A stretch of 64,000 nucleotides of DNA, from assembly GCF_014230055.1 (NCBI RefSeq), contig NZ_JACHVA010000053.1, forward strand, positions 1-64,000, read 5' to 3'. Positions 50,503 to 61,648 of this stretch are shown one piece after another. This stretch comes from Puniceicoccus vermicola (GTDB taxonomy: Bacteria; Verrucomicrobiota; Verrucomicrobiia; Opitutales; Puniceicoccaceae). Every line of letters begins with the position of its first letter. Position 1 is the first letter of the stretch. Under the pieces are notes generated by a model. The model saw only the letters and a program-made list of their open reading frames with translations. It did no database searches and was not told the DNA's origin. A program made the position numbers and the translations under genes.

Positions 50503-52239
50503 CTAAATCTCTGGATCCGGCGGCAAGGTCAGCGGCTGGATCCCATCCTCGACCACAAACCGGAAGCCAACCATACGGTTTCGTTCACCCGTATCGATCG
50601 CGACAGGATTGAGTTCCACCATCTGACTTTTGATCGTACGGAGATTTCCTCCCATGTGAGCGATCCCCTCCGATCCTTCTTCGAGAACAACCATTTCCGA
50701 AACATTACCGAGGATATGATAGAACCCCAACGGATCGGCAGAAAGGGAATGCACCGGGCGCGTCGCATTTTCCCCAGAGCCTGACGAAAGAATCGCAAAA
50801 TCTTCTGCCTCGATCGCCTCGGAGGCAGCTTCACGGAACTCCTCCACCGTCGGAAGGCGTGCTTTCTGGGCAAGAACCCAGCCCACTCGCTTGAGGAACA
50901 ACTCAACTTCATCGAGAGAAACCGTCTCAACGGGAAGATCTCCTCCCACATTGCGACTCGGGTTTTCGTCCATGATCATCTCGAACAAATACTGCGGGAC
51001 CTCCGTCGCCAACAGATTCAATCCCACCTCACCGGGGATCGGAACCAAATCGCTTTGAATCGTCGAACGAATCTGCTCAAGGACCCGCTGGTTCCGACTG
51101 AGATAAGAGATTCGGCGGGCAAGTTCCTCGACCGGCAAGGTGCTCAAAGAATAACGGAGCTCGAATTGCCCCATCCGATCGGAAAGCTGATTGATCAAGA
51201 GCTTCGCCTCTCCAAAATTCCCTTCAATCAGGGACCGATTCAGCATCTCCTCAAGGTCGCGTAGACGCTCGTAGCTGGAAAAAGCGGAGGCGTTTTGCAT
51301 CCGCACCCGGAGACGATCTTCCCTCGTTCGGGAAGCAAACGGGCTGCGCGGATACTCCAGCGTCAGATTGCGCTGCATATCCCTCGCCCGAGAGAACACA
51401 CCGGCAGCTTCCTCATATTTTTTCTCATATACCAAATCATTCGCCTCCGAGATCAGGTCCTCGATCTGACGACGCAACTCGCCGGAGAGCACCTCCGCCT
51501 CCTTTTCCCGCAAGCGACTCGCTCTCAGTGGCTTGGCCAGGGAAAGTCCCGGATAGGCGCGATTGATTTGCTCCTGCAATTCAGCCGCTTCTCCATACAT
51601 ACGGACGGCTCCTTTCAAATCTCCCAAACTGGCATATTCTTCAGCTTGTTTTTCCTTTTCGATCGACCGATCATAGATCGGTTGGACATCCATCCGCTGG
51701 ACCTCCCGCTGGAGACGAGCCAGATAGGTCAAATCGTTATGGGAACTGGTCCCGTGCTGATCGCGAATCTGTTCGCGGATATTCACCGCATCACGGAATA
51801 CGATCAGCGCTTGCCCCGGATCTTCGGTTGCCCGGGCCTCGGCTTCCAACCGCTGCGCATCTCGCGCCAGGATCTCCCCCATATATTCATCATAACGCAT
51901 CTCGAGCTGCTCCAGGCGGCTCTCGGCGACAAAATCTCTCGCCGGTAAAGCGGCGATATACTCTTTCTGCAGCTCGATCGCCCGATTGAGCACCTGCATA
52001 TCATCCTTCCCCACAATCCCTTGAATGAGGAGATCATCAAATTTCTGCTCTAACTCCTTACTTTCATCGAGCAGGGCCAGGGCCACCTCATCCGTGACCC
52101 GGTCTTCCCGACTGCTCCCCACTGACCGCGGACCAAAACTGGAGAGCGCATAAAAAACTCCCAGAATCAGTACGGCAAAAATTATAATGAGAAGCCAGTT
52201 GAGCCGGTTCGGAGAAGGACGCTTTCGGTGTGCAGACAT
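50503..52239 (-). CDS. Membrane-anchored helical-repeat protein with degenerate SUMF1/FGE-like domain
   Basis: A 578-aa protein. A single N-terminal membrane anchor (about 15-36, WLLIIIFAVLILGVFYAL) leaves most of the chain in the periplasm. Residues about 45-390 are helical, TPR-like and highly charged (repeated ARDAQRLEAEA, KEKQAEEYASLGDL-type helices). The final about 160 residues resemble the formylglycine-generating-enzyme/SUMF1 fold used by many sensor-type proteins: VSLDEVELFLKRVG, ARLPTVEEFREAAS, LGNVSEMVV and MVGFRFVVE. The catalytic cysteines of true FGE are missing, so it is a binding or structural version. It is divergent from tyrA across a 206-base gap that shows nothing further. 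Function unknown. Confidence 0.72.
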   Translation of the reverse strand: MSAHRKRPSPNRLNWLLIIIFAVLILGVFYALSSFGPRSVGSSREDRVTDEVALALLDESKELEQKFDDLLIQGIVGKDDMQVLNRAIELQKEYIAALPARDFVAESRLEQLEMRYDEYMGEILARDAQRLEAEARATEDPGQALIVFRDAVNIREQIRDQHGTSSHNDLTYLARLQREVQRMDVQPIYDRSIEKEKQAEEYASLGDLKGAVRMYGEAAELQEQINRAYPGLSLAKPLRASRLREKEAEVLSGELRRQIEDLISEANDLVYEKKYEEAAGVFSRARDMQRNLTLEYPRSPFASRTREDRLRVRMQNASAFSSYERLRDLEEMLNRSLIEGNFGEAKLLINQLSDRMGQFELRYSLSTLPVEELARRISYLSRNQRVLEQIRSTIQSDLVPIPGEVGLNLLATEVPQYLFEMIMDENPSRNVGGDLPVETVSLDEVELFLKRVGWVLAQKARLPTVEEFREAASEAIEAEDFAILSSGSGENATRPVHSLSADPLGFYHILGNVSEMVVLEEGSEGIAHMGGNLRTIKSQMVELNPVAIDTGERNRMVGFRFVVEDGIQPLTLPPDPEI

Positions 52240-52445
52240 GCTTTGGGGAAAAACGAATTAACGCTCAGCCACACCGCAATTTCAACCCTTTTGCGCCCTC
52301 CTCTCCCCTACCGGAGCTAGCCCTCCATCGCCGACAAAACAACTCCTTCAAAGCAGACCGAAAATCCGCCAATGGATTGACCGAATGTCGGAGTCGGACA
52401 GCTCGGGATTGCGCAACCGCCCCGAAGTCCCCTACGTTCCTTTTT

Positions 52446-53339
52446 ATGGACTGCATTTCGCAAAAAGCCGTTATCCTCGGGGCTGGCCTTCTCGGTGGCT
52501 CACTCGGGATGGCCATGCGCGAACGCGGGCTGGCCGAAACCATTCACGTATGGTCTCCCCGGGAATCGACTCGGACGGCCTGCGCGGAAAAAGCGTGGTG
52601 CGACGGGGTATTCGAGACGCCCGAGGAAGCTTGCCAGGGAGCAGACCTGGTTTTCCTCTGCGGGCCGGTGGACAAGATTCCGCCGCTCATGGAAACGATC
52701 TCATCCACCTGCGGTGAAGGGTGCATTATCTCGGATGTGGGCAGCACGAAAGCCGGTATCTGCAAAGCTGGGAGCCGATGGTTTCCGGCGAATCACCCTG
52801 CGACATTTATCGGATCCCATCCGATGGCAGGATCTGAGAAGTCCGGGCTGGCCTACGCCGATGCAAACCTGTTTCAGGGAAAATCCTGCATCCTGACACC
52901 CGTTGATTCATCCACCGAAGATTTGGCGCGGTTGAAAAAGTTCTGGGATGCTCTGGGGATGAAACTCTTTGAGTGCCCCCCGGAGGAGCACGACCGCATC
53001 GTCGCTCATGTCAGCCATCTGCCCCATGCCCTCGCCGCGGCGCTCTGTAATGGATTGGCCACGATGCCCGCAGAATGGAAGCAGTGCGCGGGAGCTGGTT
53101 TGCGCGATACCTCTCGGATCGCTGCCGGGGATCCTCATCTGTGGGCGGCGATTTTCCGCGAGAATGAAACCGCCTTTCGCAAATCAATCCGGCTGCTGGA
53201 ATCGAGCCTCGCCTCGATGAAGGCTTCGCTGGATGCCCCGGACGACCATGCCCTTTTAACATTTCTCGAAACGGCCCGCGCCTATCGATTGCAGCTCGAC
53301 GACGAGAGCTCCTGCGGGAACTCCTCCCTATCCTCATGA
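52446..53339 (+). CDS. tyrA: Prephenate dehydrogenase
   Basis: Oxidative decarboxylation of prephenate to 4-hydroxyphenylpyruvate (tyrosine branch), or arogenate in some relatives. The 297-aa protein starts MDCISQKAVILGAGLLGGSLG (Rossmann GxGLxGxS). It contains DVGSTK, GSHPMAGSEKSG (substrate-binding), EHDRIVAHVSHLPHALAAAL (catalytic His) and GLRDTSRIA. The ORF is open upstream to 52230, but the ATG at 52446 is the natural start; the upstream 72 codons lack family resemblance. There is no chorismate mutase or ACT domain. Its end overlaps aroA by 4 bases (ATGA). Confidence 0.93.
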   Translation: MDCISQKAVILGAGLLGGSLGMAMRERGLAETIHVWSPRESTRTACAEKAWCDGVFETPEEACQGADLVFLCGPVDKIPPLMETISSTCGEGCIISDVGSTKAGICKAGSRWFPANHPATFIGSHPMAGSEKSGLAYADANLFQGKSCILTPVDSSTEDLARLKKFWDALGMKLFECPPEEHDRIVAHVSHLPHALAAALCNGLATMPAEWKQCAGAGLRDTSRIAAGDPHLWAAIFRENETAFRKSIRLLESSLASMKASLDAPDDHALLTFLETARAYRLQLDDESSCGNSSLSS

Positions 53340-54670
53340 ACGAACTTCTGATCGAACCCTTCCAAGGTCCGGCCTCCGGGCGAGCCCAGATTCCCGGCTC
53401 CAAGAGCATCTCCAACCGGGCCTTGATTCTCGCTTTTCTTTCCGAAAGCACCGTGGAAATCCGCAACCTGCTGCGAAGTCAGGATACCGATGTTCTCCGC
53501 GAAGCTTTTGAGACGCTCGGGATTCAGGCTTCGGAAAAATCATCCGGCTCGATTCAAGTCACCGGTTGCTCCGGTCAACCGCCGAACGACTCCGGCGAAA
53601 TCTACGTCGAGAATGCAGGTACGGTTGCCCGTTTTCTTCCCGCGGCCCTCTCTCTGATGCCGGAAGGGAACTTTGAATTCGACGGATCGGAAGCCATGCG
53701 CAAGAGGCCCATGGCCGGTTTGCTCGACTGCCTCAAAGCCCTCGGAACCTCGGTGGATTATCAGGGCGAGGAGGGTTATTTCCCCTTTCGGCTCAGCACT
53801 CGGGGATGGTCTCCCAAAACGCTGTCCGTAGATGCCAGTCGTAGCAGCCAAATTCTCTCCGCGTTGCTCATAGCCGCCACCCGGGCTCCGCACCCGATGC
53901 GCATTCGGCTGGAGGGGGAAACGGTCTCGAAACCGTTTGTCGAGATGACGGTTCGGATGATCCGTCAATTTGGCGGAACCATCTCTTTCGAGGAACCGGA
54001 TTTTCTCATTGAGCCGGGACTCACCGGGCCCACTACCGGGGTCTACGACATCGAGCCCGATGCGAGCGCGGCCTCCTACTTTTTCGCCCTCCCGATTGCA
54101 GTAGGGGGCGCGACGACCGTGGGATCGTTCCCGGAAGAATCTCTTCAGGGAGATCTCGCGTTCACCGAAGTGCTACAGGAAATCGGCCTTTCGCAATGCT
54201 TGTCGAATGGGGACGTAATCTTGGACGGAACCACGAAGACACGGGCGGTCGACGTCGATTTCAACGCGTTTTCGGACACCTTCCTGACCTTGGCGGCACT
54301 GGCTCCTCTGCTCCCGGGGACAACCCGGATTCGCGGAATCGCCCACACCCGGCACCAGGAAACCGACCGGGTTGCAGCGATGGCGACGGAGCTCCGTAAA
54401 CTCGGTCAAGGAATCGTCGAAGAAGAAGACAGCTTGACCATCACCCCCAACCGGTCGGCGATGGTGGAGCTCTCTCAGGCCGCACCTATCGCTATCGACA
54501 CTTATGAGGATCACCGCGTGGCGATGAGTTTCGGAATTCTCGCAAGCCATGACCTCCATGGAGACGGTCGGCCTTGGATACAAATTCGCAACCCGGAATG
54601 CTGTCGGAAAACCTTTCCAAAATTTTTCGAAGAGCTTGCGCGAATGCGCTCAATCGCCAACGCTCGGTAA
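53336..54670 (+). CDS. aroA: 3-Phosphoshikimate 1-carboxyvinyltransferase (EPSP synthase)
   Basis: Joins PEP to shikimate-3-phosphate, the sixth shikimate-pathway step. The 444-aa enzyme has the signature PGSKSISNRALILA (about 22-35), NAGTVARFL (TAxRF region), MRKRPM, ASRSSQILSALL, DTFLTLAALAPL, RHQETDRVAAM and EDHRVAMSFG. Catalytic Lys, Asp and Glu contexts are intact. The text around the glyphosate-contact loop reads ENAGTVARFLPA. Translation is coupled to tyrA through ATGA, and cmk follows after 7 bases; the aroA-cmk pair is common in bacteria. Confidence 0.96.
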   Translation: MNELLIEPFQGPASGRAQIPGSKSISNRALILAFLSESTVEIRNLLRSQDTDVLREAFETLGIQASEKSSGSIQVTGCSGQPPNDSGEIYVENAGTVARFLPAALSLMPEGNFEFDGSEAMRKRPMAGLLDCLKALGTSVDYQGEEGYFPFRLSTRGWSPKTLSVDASRSSQILSALLIAATRAPHPMRIRLEGETVSKPFVEMTVRMIRQFGGTISFEEPDFLIEPGLTGPTTGVYDIEPDASAASYFFALPIAVGGATTVGSFPEESLQGDLAFTEVLQEIGLSQCLSNGDVILDGTTKTRAVDVDFNAFSDTFLTLAALAPLLPGTTRIRGIAHTRHQETDRVAAMATELRKLGQGIVEEEDSLTITPNRSAMVELSQAAPIAIDTYEDHRVAMSFGILASHDLHGDGRPWIQIRNPECCRKTFPKFFEELARMRSIANAR

Positions 54671-54677
54671 TCGATTC

Positions 54678-55373
54678 ATGAGTGAACCTGTATCCGATTC
54701 TGCCACCGATTTTCCCATCATCACCCTCGATGGGGGCGCCGCTACTGGTAAATCTTCGACTGCCCGCGGAGTCTCCCAGCAGCTGAGATTTCTCCATGCC
54801 GATACGGGATCCCACTACCGGGCGCTGACTTTCTTACTACTCAGGAAGGGGATTTCCCCCGAAGAGAGCGACGAGTTGACGGAGGCTCTCGAGGAAATGA
54901 AACTCTCTGCCGAAGTGGACGGCACCCTCGCCTCTTTGATCGCAGACGGCAAGAAGCTCTCTCCCGAGGATCTCAGAAGCCTAGAGGTGAACCGAAACGT
55001 CTCCTCCTTTGCGGCCCTACCGCCCGTTCGCAACCGACTGCTGCGCTACCAACGATGGCATCGGGAGTTAGCACTCGAAAAAGGATTTCTCGGGCTGGTG
55101 ATCGAAGGGCGCGACATTGGCTCCGTCGTCTTCCCCGAAGCCCCGTTTCGCTTTTTTCTAGAAGCCGACGAAAGCACCCGCATTCAACGACGCTCTGAAG
55201 AGGGACAGGAGGATTCAGTTGCAGCCCGAGACAAGGCCGACAGCGGCCGCAAGACCGCCCCCCTCCACTGCCCCGAAGGCGCAATCCGCATCAACACCGG
55301 GAACTACACATTGGAAGAAGTCATCTCCCAAATCTGCCAAAAGGTTCAAAACGACTCTGACGCCCTCCAATAA
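54678..55373 (+). CDS. cmk: Cytidylate kinase
   Basis: Phosphorylates CMP/dCMP with ATP. The 231-aa protein has a P-loop DGGAATGKSSTARG (residues about 17-30) and the family text HADTGSHYRALTFLLL (normally DTGAMYRAVT). It also has the EGRDIGSVVFPEA block (about 154-166) and a LID-like DSVAARDKADSGRKTAPL. The SHYR in place of AMYR is an unusual variant at the nucleotide-binding loop. The ATG at 54678 is chosen although the frame is open back into aroA (54549). It lies 7 bases after aroA and 50 bases before plsC. Confidence 0.93.
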   Translation: MSEPVSDSATDFPIITLDGGAATGKSSTARGVSQQLRFLHADTGSHYRALTFLLLRKGISPEESDELTEALEEMKLSAEVDGTLASLIADGKKLSPEDLRSLEVNRNVSSFAALPPVRNRLLRYQRWHRELALEKGFLGLVIEGRDIGSVVFPEAPFRFFLEADESTRIQRRSEEGQEDSVAARDKADSGRKTAPLHCPEGAIRINTGNYTLEEVISQICQKVQNDSDALQ

Positions 55374-55423
55374 TATCCGATTTCCCGTCACCTGTATTAG
55401 ACCGTCCCATCCACTGTTCGAAA

Positions 55424-56092
55424 ATGAGTTTACCCGGTTCAGCCTTTCCTCCGACTCCCGTAAAGCCCCTTTATCGCATCGGATGGAACTTGTGTAACGG
55501 AGTCTTCCACTCACTTTTTCAGATCGAGGGCTACGACAGTCATCACGTCCCGCAAAGAGGCCCCTTCCTTCTCGCCTCGAATCACGTCAGCTACTTGGAT
55601 CCACCAGCGATTGGGGTATCGTTTCGCCGACCCATCCACTACTTCGCCCGAGACACTCTTTTTAAAGGTCCGGCCGATCCAATTTTACGAGGAGTGAATG
55701 CCGTGCCCGTCAACAACCGGGGCGGGAGCGATCTCACTGCCATGCGCCGGGCACTGGATGTCCTGAAAGCTGGCGAAGGCTTGCTGGTTTTTCCTGAAGG
55801 GACCCGATCTCCCGATGGCAATTTTCTGCCGGCTCGCCGCGGGATCGGTCTTCTCGCCTGCAAAGGTGGCGTACCTGTCGTTCCCGCTCGGATTTTCGGG
55901 ACATTCGCGGCTCTCGGAAAAGGCCAAAAAGCGAAATGGGGAGAACCCCTGAAGGTTCGTTTCGGGCCAATGCTCCACCCCGATGAATTCGATCCAGGCC
56001 GATCCGACAAAGAACGATTCGACAGCGCGGCCGAAAATATCATGGCCGCCATCCGTCGCATTGAGGAACCGCAGATCCCTCCTGCAGTCTAA
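55424..56092 (+). CDS. plsC: 1-Acyl-sn-glycerol-3-phosphate acyltransferase (PlsC family)
   Basis: Acylates lysophosphatidic acid to phosphatidic acid at the inner membrane. The 222-aa protein has acyltransferase motif I SNHVSYLDPP (HX4D, about 42-51), motif II near ADPILRGVNAVPVNNRGG, motif III VFPEGTRSPDG (about 122-132) and motif IV GVPVVPARI. One short hydrophobic helix is near the N-terminus. It follows cmk after 50 bases and probably shares the tyrA-aroA-cmk transcript, an arrangement seen in several phyla. The ATG at 55424 fits the usual start. Confidence 0.93.
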   Translation: MSLPGSAFPPTPVKPLYRIGWNLCNGVFHSLFQIEGYDSHHVPQRGPFLLASNHVSYLDPPAIGVSFRRPIHYFARDTLFKGPADPILRGVNAVPVNNRGGSDLTAMRRALDVLKAGEGLLVFPEGTRSPDGNFLPARRGIGLLACKGGVPVVPARIFGTFAALGKGQKAKWGEPLKVRFGPMLHPDEFDPGRSDKERFDSAAENIMAAIRRIEEPQIPPAV

Positions 56093-56112
56093 CCCGCATC
56101 GGAACCCCTCCA

Positions 56113-56153
56113 CCCCGCGAAGCGGGGTCCCCCTCCCCTGCAAGCAAGGGAGG
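56113..56153. repeat. Two adjacent hairpins after plsC (repeat-like)
   Basis: CCCCGC-GAA-GCGGGG (56113-56127) is a perfect 6-bp stem. It is followed by CCTCCCCTGC-AA-GCAAGGGAGG (56132-56153), 10-bp arms with one mismatch. No T run follows. The wording CCCCGCGAAGCGGGG..CCTCCC is reminiscent of intergenic repeats in this group. It may close the tyrA-plsC transcript. The rest of the 225-base convergent gap shows nothing further. Confidence 0.5.
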
Positions 56154-56317
56154 AGTCTGGAAAAATATTTGCCTCCCAATCCTAGGAACTGGAACCAACT
56201 CCAGTGGGTGGAAATTTTTTCCGTCTCGGGCCTTTGCCCCTTACCAAGATTTTCTATCTCTCGAGCGAAAACGGAACTCTCTCGATTGACCGGGAAATGG
56301 CATTGATCGAATGCCGC

Positions 56318-56761
56318 TCAGGAATTGGTAGAGGGCTTCCATTTCGGCAGAGTCAGATAACGGAGGAAGACCCTCAGAGTGCCGAGCAGCATTGCGGTGA
56401 GAAGGAAGGCAACCAACTTTTTCGCAGGATCTCCATCGAGGAAGGCTTGCCAGGAAACCCAAGTTCTCCAAGCGGAGACGATCAGGACCAGAATGAGGGT
56501 CACGGCCACACCTTTGCGGGCAATCTCATGCTTTCGGTTCCAGAGGTAAGACCACACTAAGTGGATTCCCCCGAAGACTCCTCCCGAAATGAGCGCGGTT
56601 TTCGCCTTTTCCGGGTTGTTGGCGTAACCGGCGATTCCGATGGCAATGAGGAAAAGACCGTAGGCCAACAGCGTGAAGGCAAAGGCACGTCGCTTGCGCG
56701 GCATCGCCACTGGAGCCTTATGACTGGAGGAATCCGGTTGGGATGGGGAAGATTCGCTCAT
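56318..56761 (-). CDS. TMEM14-like membrane protein
   Basis: A 147-aa protein with a hydrophilic, Ser/Pro-rich N-terminus (about 1-25) and four hydrophobic helices. The second half of helix 1 and following loop read LIAIGIAGYANNPEKAKTALISGGVFGG (quoted in pieces: GIAGYANNPEKAK and LISGGVFGG). This matches the TMEM14 family pattern GxxGYxxxxSxxSLxxGxxxG. A basic segment NRKHEIARKG follows helix 2. The family transports small hydrophobic molecules in eukaryotes; the bacterial role is unknown. The ATG at 56761 gives MSESSPSQPDS. It is convergent with plsC and 131 bases after the end of sufT on the same strand. Confidence 0.75.
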   Translation of the reverse strand: MSESSPSQPDSSSHKAPVAMPRKRRAFAFTLLAYGLFLIAIGIAGYANNPEKAKTALISGGVFGGIHLVWSYLWNRKHEIARKGVAVTLILVLIVSAWRTWVSWQAFLDGDPAKKLVAFLLTAMLLGTLRVFLRYLTLPKWKPSTNS

Positions 56762-56892
56762 GGGAAGAACGGTTTGTTCGGTCTCGCTCCTGGCAGAGCG
56801 GAGCTAGAACCCACTGGGGTTCCCTCGCGCTTCGGCAATCCAGGCGACGGAGCCAGTTCGCTTTTTCGGTGACCTCGGAAAACGACTCGCCC

Positions 56893-57444
56893 TCAGATGA
56901 GGCCGAGTTCCATTTTACCCTCTTCAGAAATCATATCCTGATTCCAGGGCGGATCCCAAACGATATCGACTTGAGCCTCAGAGACACCGGGCACTTGGAC
57001 GACCTTTGAGCGGGCGTCTTCTGCGATCGATGGGCCCATTCCGCAACCGGGAGCGGTCAACGTCATGGCGACCAAGACTTTATAACCGCCCTCGTCTTTC
57101 TCCACGGACTCCATGCTGTAGACCAATCCGAGGTCGACGATGTTCACCGGGATCTCCGGATCGAAGACCTTCTTGAGCTGGCTCCAGACCGCATCGGTGT
57201 CGGGTGGGCCGTCTGCAGCTTCGGCCGAAGTGTCGAAATCCGGCTTCTCCACATCTTCACCGATACAGTCGGCATCTTCTCCGCCAATGCGGAACATGCC
57301 GTTCTCGGTCATGACGGTGTAGTTTCCGCCGAGACGGTGAGTGATGGTTACCCGGGTGCCTTCTGGCAGCTCCATCAATTCCCCATGGGGAATGAGGGTG
57401 GCCTTGACGTCCCGCGAAAGAATACGTTCCGAGTCCTCAGTCAT
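56893..57444 (-). CDS. sufT: Fe-S cluster assembly protein SufT (MIP18/DUF59 family)
   Basis: An accessory factor for Fe-S cluster maturation. A DUF59/MIP18 domain (about 85-183) has [35 protein letters not shown] with the family Cys, and [18 protein letters not shown]. It is preceded by an N-terminal extension (about 1-80) with the [19 protein letters not shown] block. This long form of 183 aa is typical of SufT at the end of suf operons. I use the ATG at 57444, which overlaps the sufD stop by 8 bases; another ATG lies 12 bases upstream. It is the last gene of fur-sufC-sufB-sufD-sufT. Confidence 0.93.
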   Translation of the reverse strand: MTEDSERILSRDVKATLIPHGELMELPEGTRVTITHRLGGNYTVMTENGMFRIGGEDADCIGEDVEKPDFDTSAEAADGPPDTDAVWSQLKKVFDPEIPVNIVDLGLVYSMESVEKDEGGYKVLVAMTLTAPGCGMGPSIAEDARSKVVQVPGVSEAQVDIVWDPPWNQDMISEEGKMELGLI

Positions 57445-58816
57445 GGTTGCTATCATCCAGTTTCGGGGCGACGGCGTCTAGCTGCTTTTTTTCAAACTTT
57501 CCGCGAATCAAACCCCGGAGATTCTCCTCGAGTTCCTCGTTGTCGAATTGCTCAATCACTTCTTCAAAAAATCCGAAGACCATCAGCTGCTGGGCGACCA
57601 TTTTCGAGATTCCACGCTGGAGGAAGTAAAAGAGCTCATCGCGGTCGAGTTGGCCGGTCGTAGCACCGTGGCTGCACTTCACATCATTGGCCTCGATTTC
57701 AAGACCTGGCAACGAGTTGGCCTGAGCCGTGTCATTCAGGAGAAGGTTACGGTTCGTCTGGTAGGCATCCGTTCCCTGGGCATCCTTCGCGACCTTAATC
57801 AGACCGGAAAAAATCGTCCGGCTTTCATCCATTAGGGCATTCTTATAGAGAAGATCCGAAACGGAGTTGGGAGCATTGTGGATCTGAAGCGTCCGCTGGT
57901 CGAATTCCTGATCGTTATCGGATACCGTGAGCGAATAGAGCTTCACGTCGGATCCGGCACCATTGATCCGGACCTCGTTCTCGAAACGTGCCCGGCGACT
58001 GCCCAGGTTCAGGTTGATCCCTCGGACGGCGGTGTCTCGATCCACATTGTTGGTATCCAGCTGGAAGGAAACGGTCCGCGTGTTGAAGTTCTGAATCGTC
58101 TTGCGGAAGATCTTGGCGCCCTCTTCGGCAAACACATTGCCAACCGCGCAGGAAAAACCTTCCCGATCCTCGAAGAGAGATTGCTGAACATCGACGACGC
58201 TGAAGCGGGAATTCGCCCCACCGGCGACCAAAATGTGCGGAAACAGCGCTGCGCCCGGTCCTGCCTGCCAGTGATAAGTGACAAAGGGAGCATCAATCTC
58301 AACGTTCTTCGGGACATACAGGATATATCCACCTTCCGAATACGCGTTATGAAGGGCATGAAACTTATCCGATCCTAAATCCGTGGATTCCTGGAAAAGA
58401 TAGCGCTCCACTAACTCCGGCTTTTTCTCCATCGCTTCAGCAATGGGCATAAAGACAACCCCTTGATCGACGAGCTCTTGCGGAATCGGCTCTTGATGAA
58501 CGAGTTGGTTGTCGACAAAGACAATGCGGCTGGTCCGGTCAGTGACCAGCTCTGATCGCGACAAGGCTTCGGCAACGTTCTCGTCGGAGACCGGCTCGGG
58601 AAGCTGAAACGAGTTCAGCTCGAAATCGATCCGCTTGGCGAAGCGCCAATGTTCATCCCGGTTTCTCGGGAGAGGAAGCGATTCAAATTTTTCCCAGTAT
58701 TCGCTTTTCCACTTCTTCCATTTCTCCGGCAATGCGGACAGGGAAAGGTGGCGTTCAAAGGAGGCGGAATCGCCCACACCGGAAGCGTTCTGCACGGCTG
58801 TGGCTTCTGTACTCAT
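57437..58816 (-). CDS. sufD: Fe-S cluster assembly protein SufD
   Basis: Scaffold partner of SufB in the SufBC2D complex. The 459-aa protein carries the SufBD beta-helix, with [28 protein letters not shown] and [22 protein letters not shown]. The C-terminal helical part contains [30 protein letters not shown] (quoted in part: [11 protein letters not shown]), where the conserved Cys/His of the SufD-SufB interface lies. The N-terminal helical part includes [14 protein letters not shown]. It starts 41 bases after sufB and overlaps sufT by 8 bases. Confidence 0.95.
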   Translation of the reverse strand: MSTEATAVQNASGVGDSASFERHLSLSALPEKWKKWKSEYWEKFESLPLPRNRDEHWRFAKRIDFELNSFQLPEPVSDENVAEALSRSELVTDRTSRIVFVDNQLVHQEPIPQELVDQGVVFMPIAEAMEKKPELVERYLFQESTDLGSDKFHALHNAYSEGGYILYVPKNVEIDAPFVTYHWQAGPGAALFPHILVAGGANSRFSVVDVQQSLFEDREGFSCAVGNVFAEEGAKIFRKTIQNFNTRTVSFQLDTNNVDRDTAVRGINLNLGSRRARFENEVRINGAGSDVKLYSLTVSDNDQEFDQRTLQIHNAPNSVSDLLYKNALMDESRTIFSGLIKVAKDAQGTDAYQTNRNLLLNDTAQANSLPGLEIEANDVKCSHGATTGQLDRDELFYFLQRGISKMVAQQLMVFGFFEEVIEQFDNEELEENLRGLIRGKFEKKQLDAVAPKLDDSNHD

Positions 58817-58857
58817 AGTCTATTCCTAAATATCTCTGCTTAACAGGACCGCTGGGA

Positions 58858-60264
<1,407 letters not shown>

Positions 60265-60286
60265 AATCGTTTCCTTTTTTTAGCGA

Positions 60287-61048
60287 TCAGCTGGCAGCGG
60301 TGACGAGTTCGTCGCGAACCCAGTCGTACCCCTTTTCTTCCAGCTCAAGGGCCAACTCTTTCTCACCGCTATGAACAATGCGGCCGTCGTACATGACGTG
60401 CACCTTGTCCGGAACGATGTAGTCGAGCAGGCGTTGGTAGTGAGTGATGACGAGGATGCCGCGGTCTGGTCCACGCATGAGATTGACCCCATTGGCGACC
60501 ACTTTGAGAGCGTCAATGTCGAGACCACTATCGGTCTCGTCCATCACACAGTAGGATGGTTCGAGCATCGACATTTGCAAAATCTCGCAGCGCTTCTTTT
60601 CCCCTCCGGAAAACCCTTCGTTGACCGAGCGAGACGAGAACTTTTTGTCGATCTGGAGAATCCCCATCTTTTCGTAAAGTTTGCGGTAGTAGGCCGGAGC
60701 GTCGAATTTCTCGTCGTCATCCTGACGAGCCTGCAAGGCGGCCCGAATGAAATTGGCGATGGAGACGCCCGGAATTTCCAAGGGATACTGAAAGGCGAGA
60801 AACAGGCCGGCGCGGGCGACGGCATCGGGCTCTTCCCCGAGAATCTCATTTCCGTCCATGAGGACGGAGCCGCTCTCGACTTCGTAGTCTTCGTGCCCGG
60901 CCAGAACCTTGGCAAGAGTGCTCTTCCCAGTTCCGTTTGGCCCCATGAGGGCGTGAACCTCGCCCTTCGGAATCGAAAGGGAGAAATCCTTCAGGATCGA
61001 TTGTCCGGCGATTCCGGCGTTCAAGTTTTTGATTTCGAGTTGGCTCAT
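60287..61048 (-). CDS. sufC: Fe-S cluster assembly ATPase SufC
   Basis: A cytoplasmic ABC-type ATPase that drives the SufBCD scaffold. The 253-aa protein has Walker [15 protein letters not shown] (about 35-48), the Q-loop [12 protein letters not shown], the SufC-type signature [14 protein letters not shown] (about 150-163), Walker [17 protein letters not shown] and the switch His in [12 protein letters not shown] use the ATG at 61048 with AAGGA 8 bases upstream; the frame is open to 61126 inside fur. It lies 4 bases after the fur stop, so the regulator and SUF genes are one operon. SufS and SufU/SufE are not in the window. Confidence 0.97.
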   Translation of the reverse strand: MSQLEIKNLNAGIAGQSILKDFSLSIPKGEVHALMGPNGTGKSTLAKVLAGHEDYEVESGSVLMDGNEILGEEPDAVARAGLFLAFQYPLEIPGVSIANFIRAALQARQDDDEKFDAPAYYRKLYEKMGILQIDKKFSSRSVNEGFSGGEKKRCEILQMSMLEPSYCVMDETDSGLDIDALKVVANGVNLMRGPDRGILVITHYQRLLDYIVPDKVHVMYDGRIVHSGEKELALELEEKGYDWVRDELVTAAS

Positions 61049-61052
61049 GATC

Positions 61053-61523
61053 TTATTCCTTGGAAACTGGTGTGTTGGGTGAAAGTTCGTTCGTTTCATT
61101 CGTCGTCCCGGCGACGTTGATTTCAACCTGCTCTGCCTTCAGGCCTTCCGGAAGCTCCCGCTCGATGAGTTCGCGGATCTTCTCCGACAGAACCACGTCG
61201 TACACGTTGCCGGTGCGGCGGCAATGGAAGTGGGCGAAGTGCGGGTTGTCCTTGAGGACCGGGCAATAGCGCGAGGACTGTCTCTGAAAATTCAGCTGCC
61301 GAACCAAGCCGGAGGAGACAAATGACTCCAAGCAGTTGTAAACGGTGGCGAGGGATATCCCATCCATTCGCCTTTTGGCCCGTTCATGGACTACCTCAGC
61401 GGAAGGATGATCTTTTTCACTGCAAATGACCTCGTAGACAACCTTGCGTTGACGCGTCGGCCGGAGACCCGCCTGGTTGAGGACCTGGGCGGTTTCAGAG
61501 GATTCTGGCTTGGAAAGTGGCAT
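61053..61523 (-). CDS. Fur-family transcriptional regulator, first gene of the suf operon
   Basis: A 156-aa winged-helix repressor. Its DNA-binding domain shows [27 protein letters not shown] and [18 protein letters not shown], as in Fur/PerR. The dimerisation domain has [16 protein letters not shown], where Fur proteins have HxHxxCxxCG. The second Cys is Thr104 here, and there is no C-terminal CxxC, so the structural Cys4 zinc site is absent. Some Irr- and PerR-like proteins also lack it. It is followed by sufC after 4 bases. Control of the suf genes, with autoregulation, is the simplest reading, and candidate half-sites lie upstream. Whether it senses iron, peroxide, haem or Fe-S status is unknown. 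Confidence 0.9.
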   Translation of the reverse strand: MPLSKPESSETAQVLNQAGLRPTRQRKVVYEVICSEKDHPSAEVVHERAKRRMDGISLATVYNCLESFVSSGLVRQLNFQRQSSRYCPVLKDNPHFAHFHCRRTGNVYDVVLSEKIRELIERELPEGLKAEQVEINVAGTTNETNELSPNTPVSKE

Positions 61524-61547
61524 GATTTTCGAGAAGAGTGTCAGAAT

Positions 61548-61587
61548 AAATGAGGATTCTGCCGGAATCTCAACTTAAATGAGAATT
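61548..61587. promoter_or_regulatory. Candidate Fur-family operator upstream of fur-suf
   Basis: Two direct copies of AAATGAGRATT (61548-61558 and 61577-61587) lie 25-64 bases upstream of the regulator ATG. The second is part of an inverted repeat TCTCA-N7-TGAGA (61568-61584). The DNA beyond is very AT-rich (ATTATTTTTATTATTATT). AT-rich palindromes with TGAGAAT-type half-sites are usual for Fur-family proteins, so these are the obvious autoregulatory sites. It is also upstream of the divergent phosphatase gene. Prediction only. Confidence 0.42.
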
Positions 61588-61648
61588 ATTTTTATTATTA
61601 TTCCAAATTGGGTCGATCTTTGCCGGATCGAACCGTAGAAAAAAGTAC

